This document shows, one piece after another, positions 27,804 to 36,313 of a stretch of 64,000 bases of DNA. The notes below the pieces were generated by a model. The model did no database searches and was not told where the DNA came from. It was given only the letters and a program-made list of their open reading frames with translations. A program made the position numbers and the translations under genes. Numbering within the stretch: the first letter of the stretch is position 1; each line of letters opens with the position of its first letter. Source of the DNA: Salegentibacter salinarum (lineage in GTDB: Bacteria > Bacteroidota > Bacteroidia > Flavobacteriales > Flavobacteriaceae); assembly GCF_900168115.1 (NCBI RefSeq), contig NZ_FUZC01000007.1, forward strand, positions 124,001 through 188,000. The letters run 5' to 3'.

Positions 27804-27880
27804 GTTTTTAAAATTACGGATTTAGCTAAATTATTTATAAAAAACGGGAATAAATTTCAATTTATTTCAGAATAAATTAG

Positions 27881-30667
27881 TTATAGTTTTTCTTTTAAAT
27901 ATTTTGCAGTAAATGATTTTTTAGATTTAACCAGTTCTTCCGGTGTGCCCTGAGCTACTATATTTCCACCTTTCTCACCACCGCCGGGACCAATATCTAT
28001 AATATAATCGGCGCATTTTACTAAATCCATATTGTGCTCTATAACAACCACACTATGGCCTTTATCAATAAGCGCGTTAAATGATTTCAACAATTTTTTG
28101 ATATCGTGAAAATGAAGTCCGGTGGTCGGTTCATCAAAAATAAATAAGGCTTTCTCTTTGGTTGCTCCTTTTACAAGAAAAGAGGCCAGTTTAATTCGCT
28201 GAGCTTCCCCGCCCGAAAGGGTAGAGGAGCTTTGTCCTAACTGAACATAGCCTAAACCAACATCCTGTAACGGTTTTAATTTTCTAACAATTTTATCGAG
28301 ATTATTATCGGCAAAAAAGTTAGTTGCATCGTCTATGGTCATATTTAAAACATCGTCAATATTTTTCCCGGTAAACTGAACTTCTAGTACATCCTTTTGA
28401 AAGCGCTTTCCATTACAGGCTTCGCATTCCAGGTGAACATCAGCCATAAACTGCATTTCTATAGTTACCTCACCTTCTCCTTTACAAACTTCGCAACGCC
28501 CACCTTCAACATTAAATGAAAAATGTTTCGGCTTAAAACCTCGAATATTCGATAATTTTTGATCTGAAAACAGGTTTCTTATATCATCGTAAGCTTTTAT
28601 GTAGGTTACCGGATTTGAGCGAGAAGATCTTCCAATAGGATTTTGATCAATGTATTCTACGCTGCCTAAATTATTAAAATCACCTTCGATATCGGTGTAT
28701 TGTCCGGCTTTTTCTCCATAACCTCCAATTTTCTTCTGAACTGCAGGATAAAGTATTTTCTTAACCAGAGTACTTTTTCCACTTCCGGAAACCCCGGTTA
28801 TTGCGGTAAAAGTTCTAAGAGGAATTGTAACATCTACATTCTGAAGGTTATTTTCGCGCGCTCCTAAAATCCTGATTTCTCCCGAGGCCTTTCTGCGTTC
28901 CTTTGGAACCGGAATTTCTTCTTTTCCATTTAAATATTGTGCGGTAAGGGAATTCGATTTTAAGATTTGCTTTAGTGTTCCGGTTGCTACAACTTCACCA
29001 CCGTGCGTTCCTGCTTCAGGACCAATATCAATAATTTCATCGGCCGCATTCATGATATCTTCATCGTGTTCTACCACAATCACGGTGTTCCCAATATCGC
29101 GAAGATTTTTAAGTACGCCAATTAAGCGCTCTGTATCACGCGGATGCAAACCAATTGAAGGTTCATCTAAAATATACATTGAACCCACCAGACTGCTTCC
29201 TAAGGAAGTGGCGAGGTTAATTCGCTGTGATTCCCCACCGGAAAGCGTATTCGATTTTCGGTTTAAAGTGAGATAATCTAAACCAACTTCCGATAAAAAT
29301 TTGAGTCGATTATTGATTTCTGTTAAAAGCCTTTTAGCAATTTGCTGATCATATTCATTCAATTTTAAATCGGCAAAAAATTCGCGCACTTTATCTAATG
29401 GTTTTCCCACTAAATCGGTAATGCTGTGATCGGCAATTTTCACATATTCGGCTTCAGGTCGTAATCTTTTGCTTTTACAGGTGCTGCAGCGTGTTTTTCC
29501 GCGGTATCGGGAAAGCATTACCCTATTCTGAATTTTATAAGCTTTGCTTTCTAAAAACTGAAAGAAATCGTTTAAGCCTTCAAAATGTTTATTTCCATTC
29601 CAAACCAAGTTTTTTTGCTCGTCGGTAAGTTTAAACCAGGGTTTATGAATTGGAAAATCGAATTTATGAGAATTATTCACCAGTTGATCCCGATACCAGC
29701 TCATACTATCACCGCGCCATGGGAAAACCGCGTTTTCATAAATGGAAAGCCCAGTATTTGGAATTACAAGATCTTCATCAATTCCAATTACATCGCCGTA
29801 ACCTTCGCATTTTGGGCAGGCACCATACGGATTATTAAAACTGAATAAATGTACATTTGGTTCCAGGAAACTTATTCCGTCTAACTCAAATTTGTTGCTG
29901 AAATGTCTCTTTATACCTGATTTTAAATTTTCGATATAAAGTTCTCCTTTTCCTTCAAAAAAAGCAGCATCAGTGGCATCGGCCAATCTATTATAAAAAT
30001 CTTCTTCGTCTTTGGTAATAATTCGGTCAACAACTAATAAAGTATCTTTAGCGTTAATTTTTGTAAGATCAGCTTCGTCTATTCTAAGAACTTCATCTTT
30101 TACTTTAATACGACTATAACCTTGCTGGGCCAATACTTTTATTTTTTCAGTGAGTGTTCTGCCTTCTTCAATATAAATTGGCGCCAGCAATAATAATTTT
30201 TCCCGCTCTTCAAAAGATTTTACGTGATCTATAACATCGGCCACGCGATCGCGTTTTACCTCGTTTCCTGAAACAGGGGAGTAGGTTCGTCCTATTCTGG
30301 CATAAAGTAATTTCAGGTAATCGTAAATTTCAGTAGAAGTTCCCACGGTAGAACGCGGATTGGTAGAATTTACTTTCTGCTCAATAGCTATAGCAGGTGC
30401 AATTCCTTTAATATAATCAACTTTAGGTTTGTTTAATCGGCCTAAAAACTGTCTTGCATAAGACGAAAGGCTCTCTACATAGCGGCGTTGGCCTTCAGCA
30501 TAAAGCGTATCAAATGCTAAACTGGACTTTCCTGAACCGGAAAGGCCTGTAATTACCACCAGTTTATTACGGGGGATAACTACATTTATATTCTTAAGAT
30601 TGTGCAGTTTTGCACCTTTTATGATTATATTTTCTTTAGGATTTACCTTGGCAACGTCAATATTCAT
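27881..30667 (-). CDS. uvrA: Excinuclease ABC subunit A
   Basis: A 928-residue UvrA, the damage-recognition ATPase of nucleotide excision repair. Walker A loops GLSGSGKSS (residues 41-49) and GVSGSGKST (about 625) and ABC signature [18 protein letters not shown] are present in both halves. The C-terminal zinc module [10 protein letters not shown]...CEACNGKRF is complete. In the N-terminal zinc module (about residues 254-290) the first CxxC is absent (FSNKFELDG in its place) while the second, [10 protein letters not shown], is kept; a further CSTC pair occurs later. I believe this is a lineage trait, but did not check it. Monocistronic, divergent from an ECF sigma gene. Confidence 0.95.
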   Translation of the reverse strand: MNIDVAKVNPKENIIIKGAKLHNLKNINVVIPRNKLVVITGLSGSGKSSLAFDTLYAEGQRRYVESLSSYARQFLGRLNKPKVDYIKGIAPAIAIEQKVNSTNPRSTVGTSTEIYDYLKLLYARIGRTYSPVSGNEVKRDRVADVIDHVKSFEEREKLLLLAPIYIEEGRTLTEKIKVLAQQGYSRIKVKDEVLRIDEADLTKINAKDTLLVVDRIITKDEEDFYNRLADATDAAFFEGKGELYIENLKSGIKRHFSNKFELDGISFLEPNVHLFSFNNPYGACPKCEGYGDVIGIDEDLVIPNTGLSIYENAVFPWRGDSMSWYRDQLVNNSHKFDFPIHKPWFKLTDEQKNLVWNGNKHFEGLNDFFQFLESKAYKIQNRVMLSRYRGKTRCSTCKSKRLRPEAEYVKIADHSITDLVGKPLDKVREFFADLKLNEYDQQIAKRLLTEINNRLKFLSEVGLDYLTLNRKSNTLSGGESQRINLATSLGSSLVGSMYILDEPSIGLHPRDTERLIGVLKNLRDIGNTVIVVEHDEDIMNAADEIIDIGPEAGTHGGEVVATGTLKQILKSNSLTAQYLNGKEEIPVPKERRKASGEIRILGARENNLQNVDVTIPLRTFTAITGVSGSGKSTLVKKILYPAVQKKIGGYGEKAGQYTDIEGDFNNLGSVEYIDQNPIGRSSRSNPVTYIKAYDDIRNLFSDQKLSNIRGFKPKHFSFNVEGGRCEVCKGEGEVTIEMQFMADVHLECEACNGKRFQKDVLEVQFTGKNIDDVLNMTIDDATNFFADNNLDKIVRKLKPLQDVGLGYVQLGQSSSTLSGGEAQRIKLASFLVKGATKEKALFIFDEPTTGLHFHDIKKLLKSFNALIDKGHSVVVIEHNMDLVKCADYIIDIGPGGGEKGGNIVAQGTPEELVKSKKSFTAKYLKEKL

Positions 30668-30691
30668 GCTTATTTTTCTAGTTCAAGAATG

Positions 30692-30699
30692 CAAAGGTA
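30692..30699 (-). promoter_or_regulatory. Promoter -7 element of uvrA
   Basis: Minus-strand TACCTTTG, 24 bases before the uvrA ATG. No well-spaced TTG and no obvious LexA-like palindrome was seen. Confidence 0.5.
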
Positions 30700-30765
30700 C
30701 TTAATAAGCAGCAGTGTAAAAAGCCATAAAAATCCTATTGTAATGTTAAAAAATTAAACTTTTGT

Positions 30766-30797
30766 TTGCTTTTGTTAAATATATCTTGCTATATTTG
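30766..30797 (+). promoter_or_regulatory. Complete promoter of the ECF sigma factor gene
   Basis: TTG at 30766-30768, a 21 bp spacer and TATATTTG at 30790-30797. The ATG is at 30906, leaving a long untranslated leader of about 100 bases with no obvious structure. Confidence 0.6.
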
Positions 30798-30905
30798 GTC
30801 ATTCAAAAATTTAAAAACCACACCTGCCTATAGCACAAAGTTACTTTTAGAAACTAAATAACCTAACCTCAGGAGCCCCAACCATCCTGAACAAAAGTAA
30901 CTGAT

Positions 30906-31490
30906 ATGAATAACGTTGAAATAACTGACGCTGTTCTTGTGCGTGAATACATGCAAGGAAACGAAATTGCCCTAAGCAAGCTTATTAATAGGCACCAACA
31001 CCGAATTTATAGTTTTATTTTCTCTAAAGTTTTTGACAGGGATGTTGCTGAAGATATTTTTCAGGATACCTTTATTAAAGTCATTAACACGCTTAAACGA
31101 GGGAAATACAATGAAGAAGGCAAGTTTCTTCCCTGGGTGATGCGAATTGCACATAATCTGGTTATAGACCATTTTAGAAGAAATAAACGTATGCCTAAAT
31201 TTGATAATAGTGGCGACTTTAATATTTTTTCGGTTTTGAGTGCTTCTGAATTGAATATTGAAACTCAAATTATTAAAGACCAGATTGAAAATGATGTTAA
31301 AGAGCTCATTAAAGAGCTGCCCGAAGATCAATTGGAGGTTCTTACTATGAGAATCTATAAGGATATGAGTTTTAAAGAAATTTCTGAACGCACTGGAGTG
31401 AGTATAAACACGGCTTTGGGGAGAATGCGCTACGCATTAATCAATCTTAGGAAGATTATTGAAAAACATAATTTGGTTTTAACAAATTAA
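30906..31490 (+). CDS. ECF-type RNA polymerase sigma factor
   Basis: A 194-residue sigma-70 family protein. Region 2 spans about residues 15-90 (DVAEDIFQDTFIKVINTLKRG and WVMRIAHNLVIDHFRR) and region 4 about 130-185, with the helix-turn-helix DMSFKEISERTGVSINTALGRMR. No anti-sigma gene is adjacent, so the regulation is not the usual cotranscribed pair. A 50-residue conserved-looking gene follows. The link to PorX/PorY signalling, known for SigP in Porphyromonas, is only a possibility; porX is about 5 kb away. Confidence 0.9.
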   Translation: MNNVEITDAVLVREYMQGNEIALSKLINRHQHRIYSFIFSKVFDRDVAEDIFQDTFIKVINTLKRGKYNEEGKFLPWVMRIAHNLVIDHFRRNKRMPKFDNSGDFNIFSVLSASELNIETQIIKDQIENDVKELIKELPEDQLEVLTMRIYKDMSFKEISERTGVSINTALGRMRYALINLRKIIEKHNLVLTN

Positions 31491-31549
31491 TCTATAATAT
31501 TCCTCAAAAGATTGCGTTAGAATAAGAAACCAACGCAAAATATTATCTA

Positions 31550-31702
31550 ATGAGGAAACTTTACACTAAAAAACTATCAAAAAAAGATCAGTTTAAGGAT
31601 TTGAAACCCCAAAAAGAAACGGTACAGTTTCTTTTAAATTATTCAAAAGCATTAAGAGTGGTAGAAAATAACGGAATTAAATTCGGTACCATTCTTAATT
31701 AG
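31550..31702 (+). CDS. Small basic protein, 50 aa, unknown
   Basis: ATG 31550 to TAG 31702 encodes MRKLYTKKLSKKDQFKDLKP and ends VVENNGIKFGTILN. It is Lys-rich, cytoplasmic and lacks a signal peptide or membrane helix. It lies 59 bases after the sigma factor stop, in the same direction. The clean start, the charged helical composition and the following terminator-like repeat suggest a real gene. Family unknown. Confidence 0.65.
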   Translation: MRKLYTKKLSKKDQFKDLKPQKETVQFLLNYSKALRVVENNGIKFGTILN

Positions 31703-31714
31703 ATTTTAGAAAAA

Positions 31715-31852
31715 AGGCTGTTTGAAAATTTATTAAGGCCGTCATCCTGAACTTGCTTCAGGATCTAATTTGTTGATATTCAAAACATTTTAGAAGCTGA
31801 ATCCTGAAATTTCGGGACAGCTTGATGAAAAATAGATCATTTCAGACAGCCT
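31715..31852. repeat. Palindromic repeat element, family A, copy 3 (convergent terminator)
   Basis: Ends AGGCTGTTTGAAA (31715-31727) and TTTCAGACAGCCT (31840-31852) are 12/13 complementary. Inside are the family core TCCTGAACTTGCTTCAGGA and TCCTGAAATTTCGGGA. It lies between the convergent small basic gene and nth. Confidence 0.75.
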
Positions 31853-31866
31853 CTTTACTTTTATAT

Positions 31867-32523
31867 TTATTTCTTCTTTTTATAATATTCGCTAACGACA
31901 GATTTTCTACCAATTTCTTTGGTGATTATATCTTTCTCTAAATCCCAGCCTCTTGCCGGTGAATACTGGCGCCCATACCAAATAATTTGTAAATGAAGTT
32001 TGTTCCATAGGTCTTTTGGAAATAAACGCTTCGCATCTTTTTCAGTTTGAATAACATTTTTGCCATTGCTTAAATTCCAACGGTACATTAACCGATGAAT
32101 ATGGGTATCTACAGGAAATGCAGGAACATTAAAAGCCTGAGCCATCACCACACTCGCCGTTTTATGCCCAACCGCGGGTAGAGCTTCAAGAGCTTCAAAA
32201 CTGGCAGGAACTTCACCATTATATTTTTCCAGTAGAATTTCAGATAACCCGTGGATTCCTTTAGATTTCATTGGCGAAAGACCGACCGGTTTAATTATTC
32301 CCCTGATCTCTTCTACTGAAAGTTTTACCATATCCTTTGGGTTATCGGCAATTTCGAAAATTTTGGGAGTAATCTGGTTTACTTTTACATCGGTACTTTG
32401 GGCTGAAAGTAAAACGGCAATCAATAAGGTATAAGGATCTTTGTGATCTAACGGAATTGGAATTTCAGGATAAATATCGTTTAAGGTATCAATTACGAAC
32501 TGTACCTTTTCTTGTTTGGTCAT
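31867..32523 (-). CDS. nth: Endonuclease III-like DNA glycosylase lacking the Fe-S cluster cysteines
   Basis: A 218-residue HhH-GPD protein. The helix-hairpin-helix LPAVGHKTASVV carries the catalytic Lys and VDTHIHRL the catalytic Asp of endonuclease III, which removes oxidised pyrimidines from DNA. The C-terminal loop that normally carries C-x6-C-x2-C-x5-C reads WYGRQYSPARGWDLEKDIIT and has no cysteine at all, so no 4Fe-4S cluster can form. Start 32523 (MTKQEKVQFVIDTLNDIYP) matches the family; a longer upstream frame would overlap the divergent bcp promoter region. Confidence 0.9.
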   Translation of the reverse strand: MTKQEKVQFVIDTLNDIYPEIPIPLDHKDPYTLLIAVLLSAQSTDVKVNQITPKIFEIADNPKDMVKLSVEEIRGIIKPVGLSPMKSKGIHGLSEILLEKYNGEVPASFEALEALPAVGHKTASVVMAQAFNVPAFPVDTHIHRLMYRWNLSNGKNVIQTEKDAKRLFPKDLWNKLHLQIIWYGRQYSPARGWDLEKDIITKEIGRKSVVSEYYKKKK

Positions 32524-32647
32524 ATTGTTTAAATTTACTCGATAAGTGAGATTAAAAGGAATTTCCAATTGATTTATAAATTTCGGAAATTTAATAATTA
32601 ATACCTCAGGGGATACCCGGCGGTTAATCATTGCAAAAATAAGAATT

Positions 32648-33103
32648 ATGACAACACTAGAAGCGGGTGACAAGGCCCCAGAATTTTCAGTAAAAGATCA
32701 GGATGGAAATACAGTAAATTTATCAGATTTTAAAGGTAAAAAACTGGTTTTATTTTTCTATCCCAAAGCCAGTACTCCGGGTTGTACGGCTGAAGCCTGT
32801 AACCTTAGGGATAATTGGGAGCGTTTTCGGGAAAAAGGTTATTCGATCTTAGGTGTTAGCGCCGATACTCAAAAAAGACAGAGTAATTTTAAAAATAAAT
32901 ATGAATTTCCATTTCCGCTACTGGCCGATGAGGATAAAGAAGTGATTCAGGCTTACGGTGTTTGGGGACAAAAGAAATTTATGGGCAAGGAGTATGACGG
33001 AATTCACAGAACTACTTTTATTATTGACGAAGAAGGTAAAATTGAAGAAGTGATCAAGAAGGTTAAAACCAAAGAACATACTGCTCAAATTCTTTCTGAA
33101 TAA
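32648..33103 (+). CDS. bcp: Thioredoxin-dependent thiol peroxidase (BCP peroxiredoxin)
   Basis: A 151-residue peroxiredoxin of the BCP/PrxQ class. FYPKASTPGCTAEACNLRD contains the peroxidatic Cys and, five residues on, the resolving Cys typical of PrxQ. It reduces hydroperoxides in the cytoplasm using thioredoxin. The gene is divergent from nth, so a DNA-glycosylase and a peroxidase gene share one intergenic region (32524-32647), which suits oxidative-damage defence. Confidence 0.95.
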   Translation: MTTLEAGDKAPEFSVKDQDGNTVNLSDFKGKKLVLFFYPKASTPGCTAEACNLRDNWERFREKGYSILGVSADTQKRQSNFKNKYEFPFPLLADEDKEVIQAYGVWGQKKFMGKEYDGIHRTTFIIDEEGKIEEVIKKVKTKEHTAQILSE

Positions 33104-33116
33104 ATTATAAATAAAA

Positions 33117-33174
33117 TGTCACTTCTGGTGCAGTTGAAATGTTTAAAAACCCTTCGACTGTGCTCAGGGTGACA
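33117..33174. repeat. Short repeat remnant with terminal inverted repeat
   Basis: TGTCAC at 33117-33122 and GTGACA at 33169-33174 bound a 58 bp segment containing CCTTCGACTGTGCTCAGGG. It lies between convergent bcp and the 33188 gene and resembles a degraded palindromic repeat of the same general kind. Confidence 0.5.
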
Positions 33175-33187
33175 ATTATTTTCAGAA

Positions 33188-33562
33188 TTAATCCTTTAAA
33201 ACTGCTTTCTGAATCGTAGCTGTGCTATCGCAGTTTTCAATTTGAAGCTCCAGGATAGCTGAATCAACTTCGTTAGTAATCAGGTAAATATTGCAAGGAC
33301 CGGTTTCGGTATTGCTTCGGCTAAAATCAACATCACCATCTTCCAGGCTTAATGAGACTAAAGCCGTATCTAATTTATTATTCTCAAAATAGCTAAAAGC
33401 CTCTTCGGTAAAAACCCGCTCTTTAATTCTAATATTCTTTAAAACGCGGGCATCGGGAGAATAATCACAGGAAGTTTTTTTTCCGCTTAAAAAGAAAAGT
33501 AAAATCATAATTCCGAAGAACAGGCCTACGGAGAAATATCCAATTCTATGAATTAGTTTCAT
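33188..33562 (-). CDS. Membrane-anchored protein of unknown function
   Basis: 124 residues: an N-terminal membrane segment (about residues 8-26, IGYFSVGLFFGIMILLFFL), then a periplasmic domain of about 95 residues with Cys at about 32, 89 and 109. The RVLKNIRIKERVFTEEAF motif and the DGDVDFSRS motif look conserved. There is no lipobox. It lies 39 bp downstream of alanine dehydrogenase on the same strand and is probably cotranscribed. I do not recognise a characterised family. Confidence 0.65.
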   Translation of the reverse strand: MKLIHRIGYFSVGLFFGIMILLFFLSGKKTSCDYSPDARVLKNIRIKERVFTEEAFSYFENNKLDTALVSLSLEDGDVDFSRSNTETGPCNIYLITNEVDSAILELQIENCDSTATIQKAVLKD

Positions 33563-33601
33563 TTAATTATTTTAAGGAAGTGAATTTGATTGAAAATTGA
33601 T

Positions 33602-34801
33602 CTAAAAAATGAGCAAATTAATGTCCCGGTAAGAAAGATCAAACCAATCGGCTATAGATTTGTTGGTTAAAATTCCGTGGTAAAAGTACAAACCATTTCT
33701 CAAACCTTTATTAAATCGTAAGGTGTTTTCGAGTCCGCCTTCTTCGGCAATATGTAAAAGATAAGGTGTAAAAATGTTACTTATTGAAAGTGAGGAAGTT
33801 CTCGCGTACCTGGACGGAATATTTGGAACACAATAATGTAAAATATTATGTTTGGTAAATATAGGTTTATCATGCGTGGTAATTTCGCTGGTTTCAATAC
33901 AACCACCCATATCTATACTTACATCTATAATAACAGCCCCACGTTTCATACTGGTTACCATATCCTCGGTAATTAGAACCGGAGAACGATTTTTGCCGCG
34001 AACTGCACCAATTAAAACATCGCAACGCTTTATGGCTTTGCTTAAATTTTTAGGCTGAATGGTAGAGGTATAGAAAGTTTGATTAAGATTGGTTTGAATA
34101 TCTCTTAACCGGGTAAGCGAACTGTCAAATACCTTAATACTTGCACCAAGACCCAAAGCCGAACGGGCAGCAAATTCACCAACTGTACCGGCGCCAAGAA
34201 TTACTACTTCTACCGGGGGCACACCACTTATATTCCCAAACATTAGACCGTTACCGTTTACGTTATTGCTCATAATTTCTGAAGCAATTAATACAGAAGC
34301 AGTCCCAGCAATTTCACTTAAAGCCCTAACAATAGGATAACTTCCATCATCATCCCGAATAAATTCGAAGCCTAAAGCCGTAATTCGCTTAGAAGCTAAT
34401 TTCTGAAAATATTCTTTGCACTGTGTTTTAAGCTGAAGCGCAGAAATTAAAATGGTTTGGGGATTTATTAAATCCAATTCTTCAATAGATGGAGGTTCAA
34501 TTTTAAGAATAGTAGGGCAGGAGAAAACTTTGCTGGTGTCTTTGGTGATTTCTGCACCGGCATTGGAGTAATCTTTATCGCTGAAACGAGCCCATTTTCC
34601 GGCTCCGGATTCTATCATAACCCTATGGCCGTGAGCAGTGATTGCCGCAACGGCATCGGGACTTAAACAAATGCGTTTTTCCTGGTAAGAGGTTTCTTTA
34701 GGAACGCCAATAAATAGCTGTCCCTTGTTTTTGTAGATTTCCAAGGTTTCTTCCTGCGGAATTAATTGCTCTTTGGTAAAAGGCGAAACCTGTTTGCCCA
34801 T
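33602..34801 (-). CDS. ald: Alanine dehydrogenase/PNT family protein
   Basis: A 399-residue enzyme with the N-terminal AlaDh/PNT catalytic domain (GVPKETSYQEKRICLSPDAV, about residues 33-52) and a Rossmann NAD domain with VVILGAGTVGEFAARSALGLG (about 200-220). It should interconvert alanine and pyruvate with ammonia and NAD. It is somewhat longer than the classical 370-residue Ald because of an N-terminal extension of about 30 residues (MGKQVSPFTKEQLIPQEETL). No pntB is adjacent, so the transhydrogenase alternative is unlikely. Confidence 0.85.
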   Translation of the reverse strand: MGKQVSPFTKEQLIPQEETLEIYKNKGQLFIGVPKETSYQEKRICLSPDAVAAITAHGHRVMIESGAGKWARFSDKDYSNAGAEITKDTSKVFSCPTILKIEPPSIEELDLINPQTILISALQLKTQCKEYFQKLASKRITALGFEFIRDDDGSYPIVRALSEIAGTASVLIASEIMSNNVNGNGLMFGNISGVPPVEVVILGAGTVGEFAARSALGLGASIKVFDSSLTRLRDIQTNLNQTFYTSTIQPKNLSKAIKRCDVLIGAVRGKNRSPVLITEDMVTSMKRGAVIIDVSIDMGGCIETSEITTHDKPIFTKHNILHYCVPNIPSRYARTSSLSISNIFTPYLLHIAEEGGLENTLRFNKGLRNGLYFYHGILTNKSIADWFDLSYRDINLLIF

Positions 34802-34860
34802 AGTTAAATGCTAAAACTTTAGAAAAGGGAAATTACAACTATTTTTAAAAATAGCGGGAA

Positions 34861-35457
34861 TTAAAGTCGGGTATAGTATTCTTCCTGAGTTGGTTCCCAA
34901 TATTCCTCTTCTTCCTGGAAAGATTTTACCTCCCTGCGGTCAGATTCAGAAATAGGAGAAAAAACAGAAACGTCGGTTTCATCAATTTCGCTAAGGTCTA
35001 TACCGTAAATTCTATCAAAAATTTTGATACGGATAAGATAAACTAAGGAAAGAATTATTATAAAAAAAGGGGCAAGATAAATTAGTTGATTGGTATCCAT
35101 AAGATTTACTTCTAAATAAACATCTTCATAAAAAATAGTGACAAGTTGAAAAGAATACATAGAAATCGGAATCAAAATGGTATGATACCACCAATGTTTA
35201 CAGGTGAAAAACCATATAAAAAGTAATATTAAAGGAACTATCTTGCCTAAATATGTCCAAGCGACTGTAAGAACATCTTCATAATATTTACTTTCATAAG
35301 TAAAAAAAGAATTTTCCCAAACGGGACCGCTTGGGAAAATTTCATATAAATAAAAAATATAAGGGGAAAAGGCTATAACTAAGCCTAAAATACTACCCGT
35401 GAGTAGGTACTTTGATCTTTGATCTTTCCACTGCTTGTTCCTTGATAATTGGTTCAT
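34861..35457 (-). CDS. Integral membrane protein of unknown function
   Basis: 198 residues with four predicted membrane segments (about 20-38, 68-86, 92-110 and 128-145) and a highly acidic C-terminal tail (ESDRREVKSFQEEEEYWEPTQEE). It overlaps the 3' end of the small secreted-protein gene at 35393-35545 by 65 bases in another frame, so translation of the two is likely coupled. No family recognised. Confidence 0.6.
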   Translation of the reverse strand: MNQLSRNKQWKDQRSKYLLTGSILGLVIAFSPYIFYLYEIFPSGPVWENSFFTYESKYYEDVLTVAWTYLGKIVPLILLFIWFFTCKHWWYHTILIPISMYSFQLVTIFYEDVYLEVNLMDTNQLIYLAPFFIIILSLVYLIRIKIFDRIYGIDLSEIDETDVSVFSPISESDRREVKSFQEEEEYWEPTQEEYYTRL

Positions 35458-35545
35458 TATTGTTTGTATCGTTATCAGTAGTTGAAGTTACAAAAAAACT
35501 TGCTCCAAAAATTGCTGCTGCGAAAAGTACTGCTTTAAGTTTCAT
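35393..35545 (-). CDS. Small secreted protein, 50 aa, overlapping the next gene
   Basis: On the minus strand ATG 35545 to TAG 35393 encodes MKLKAVLFAAAIFGASFFVT and a polar remainder ending KVPTHG. The first 20 residues look like a signal peptide. A -7 element TAGGTTTG is at 35595-35588. The last 65 bases overlap the membrane protein gene in a different frame. Function unknown; the small size and signal suggest an exported peptide. Confidence 0.6.
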   Translation of the reverse strand: MKLKAVLFAAAIFGASFFVTSTTDNDTNNNEPIIKEQAVERSKIKVPTHG

Positions 35546-35587
35546 AATATTATAGTTTAAATTGTTGTTTCGTTTTGTTTACTGAAG

Positions 35588-35595
35588 CAAACCTA
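35588..35595 (-). promoter_or_regulatory. Promoter -7 element of the small secreted-protein gene
   Basis: Minus-strand TAGGTTTG, 42 bases upstream of ATG 35545. The remaining 35596-35825 region is AT-rich with no gene seen. Confidence 0.4.
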
Positions 35596-35825
35596 TAAAA
35601 TTATAATACACTAAAAATTAATACATTAATCGTACTTTTGCGCCTTTTTTTAAGCAAAAAAATGGCTATTTTTTAGCGGTTTTTACTTTACACTGCTAAA
35701 AATTTAATAGCAAAAATATGAAAATTTTCTAAATCTTCTGGTTTTCTGTTTAATACTGTTTACCAAAACCTTCTAAAGTGCTAACACCGGAGATTTTATG
35801 TAGTTAGAGTTTCTTTAACTTTTCA

Positions 35826-36230
35826 TTAACACAAGTTTAACATTCTTGTGTTTTCACCTTGTATGGAAATTTCAATTTTTTGAAAGTTTTCCTCCAGGAA
35901 TTCCTGTATTTTTTGTGGCCATTCTATTAAAATCCATCCATTAGAATTCAAATATTCTTCCAAACCTATATCGAGGGCTTCATTGGGGTCTTCCAGTCTG
36001 TAAAAATCAAAATGATAAATCGGTTCCCGGGGAGTATGATATTCATTAACTAATGAAAACGTGGGGCTTGATACTCTGTCTTCGCTTCCTAAAGCTTTTA
36101 CCAGAGCTTTTATAAGGGTGGTTTTACCGGCACCCATTTCGCCATAAAATAACAGAACATTATTTTTAGCGTTTTTTATTATGTACTGTACAGCCTCATC
36201 AATTTGGGCTAAATTGTAGGTAACCGGCAT
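35826..36230 (-). CDS. tsaE: tRNA threonylcarbamoyladenosine biosynthesis protein TsaE
   Basis: A 134-residue P-loop ATPase that supports t6A modification of tRNAs reading ANN codons, with TsaB and TsaD. The Walker A motif GEMGAGKTTLIKALVKALG, SSPTFSLVNEY (switch-like) and HFDFYRLEDPNEALDIGLEEY are family hallmarks. The start at 36230 is chosen because the TTG at 36257 lies inside the TATCTTTG promoter element. porX is upstream, 84 bases away. Confidence 0.95.
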   Translation of the reverse strand: MPVTYNLAQIDEAVQYIIKNAKNNVLLFYGEMGAGKTTLIKALVKALGSEDRVSSPTFSLVNEYHTPREPIYHFDFYRLEDPNEALDIGLEEYLNSNGWILIEWPQKIQEFLEENFQKIEISIQGENTRMLNLC

Positions 36231-36254
36231 ATAAATAATAGATTTTTGGCAATA

Positions 36255-36262
36255 CAAAGATA
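36255..36262 (-). promoter_or_regulatory. Promoter -7 element of tsaE
   Basis: Minus-strand TATCTTTG, 25 bases before ATG 36230, located between porX and tsaE. It suggests tsaE can be transcribed on its own. Confidence 0.5.
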
Positions 36263-36313
36263 GGGAATAAATTAATATACCCTATATTATGCTAAAAATC
36301 AGGGATTAATCCC

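Noticed and set aside
34839-34854. Perfect 16 bp AT-rich palindrome CTATTTTTAAAAATAG
   Set aside because: It is short, purely A/T-driven and lies in a short gap upstream of ald; no pattern supports a regulatory role.
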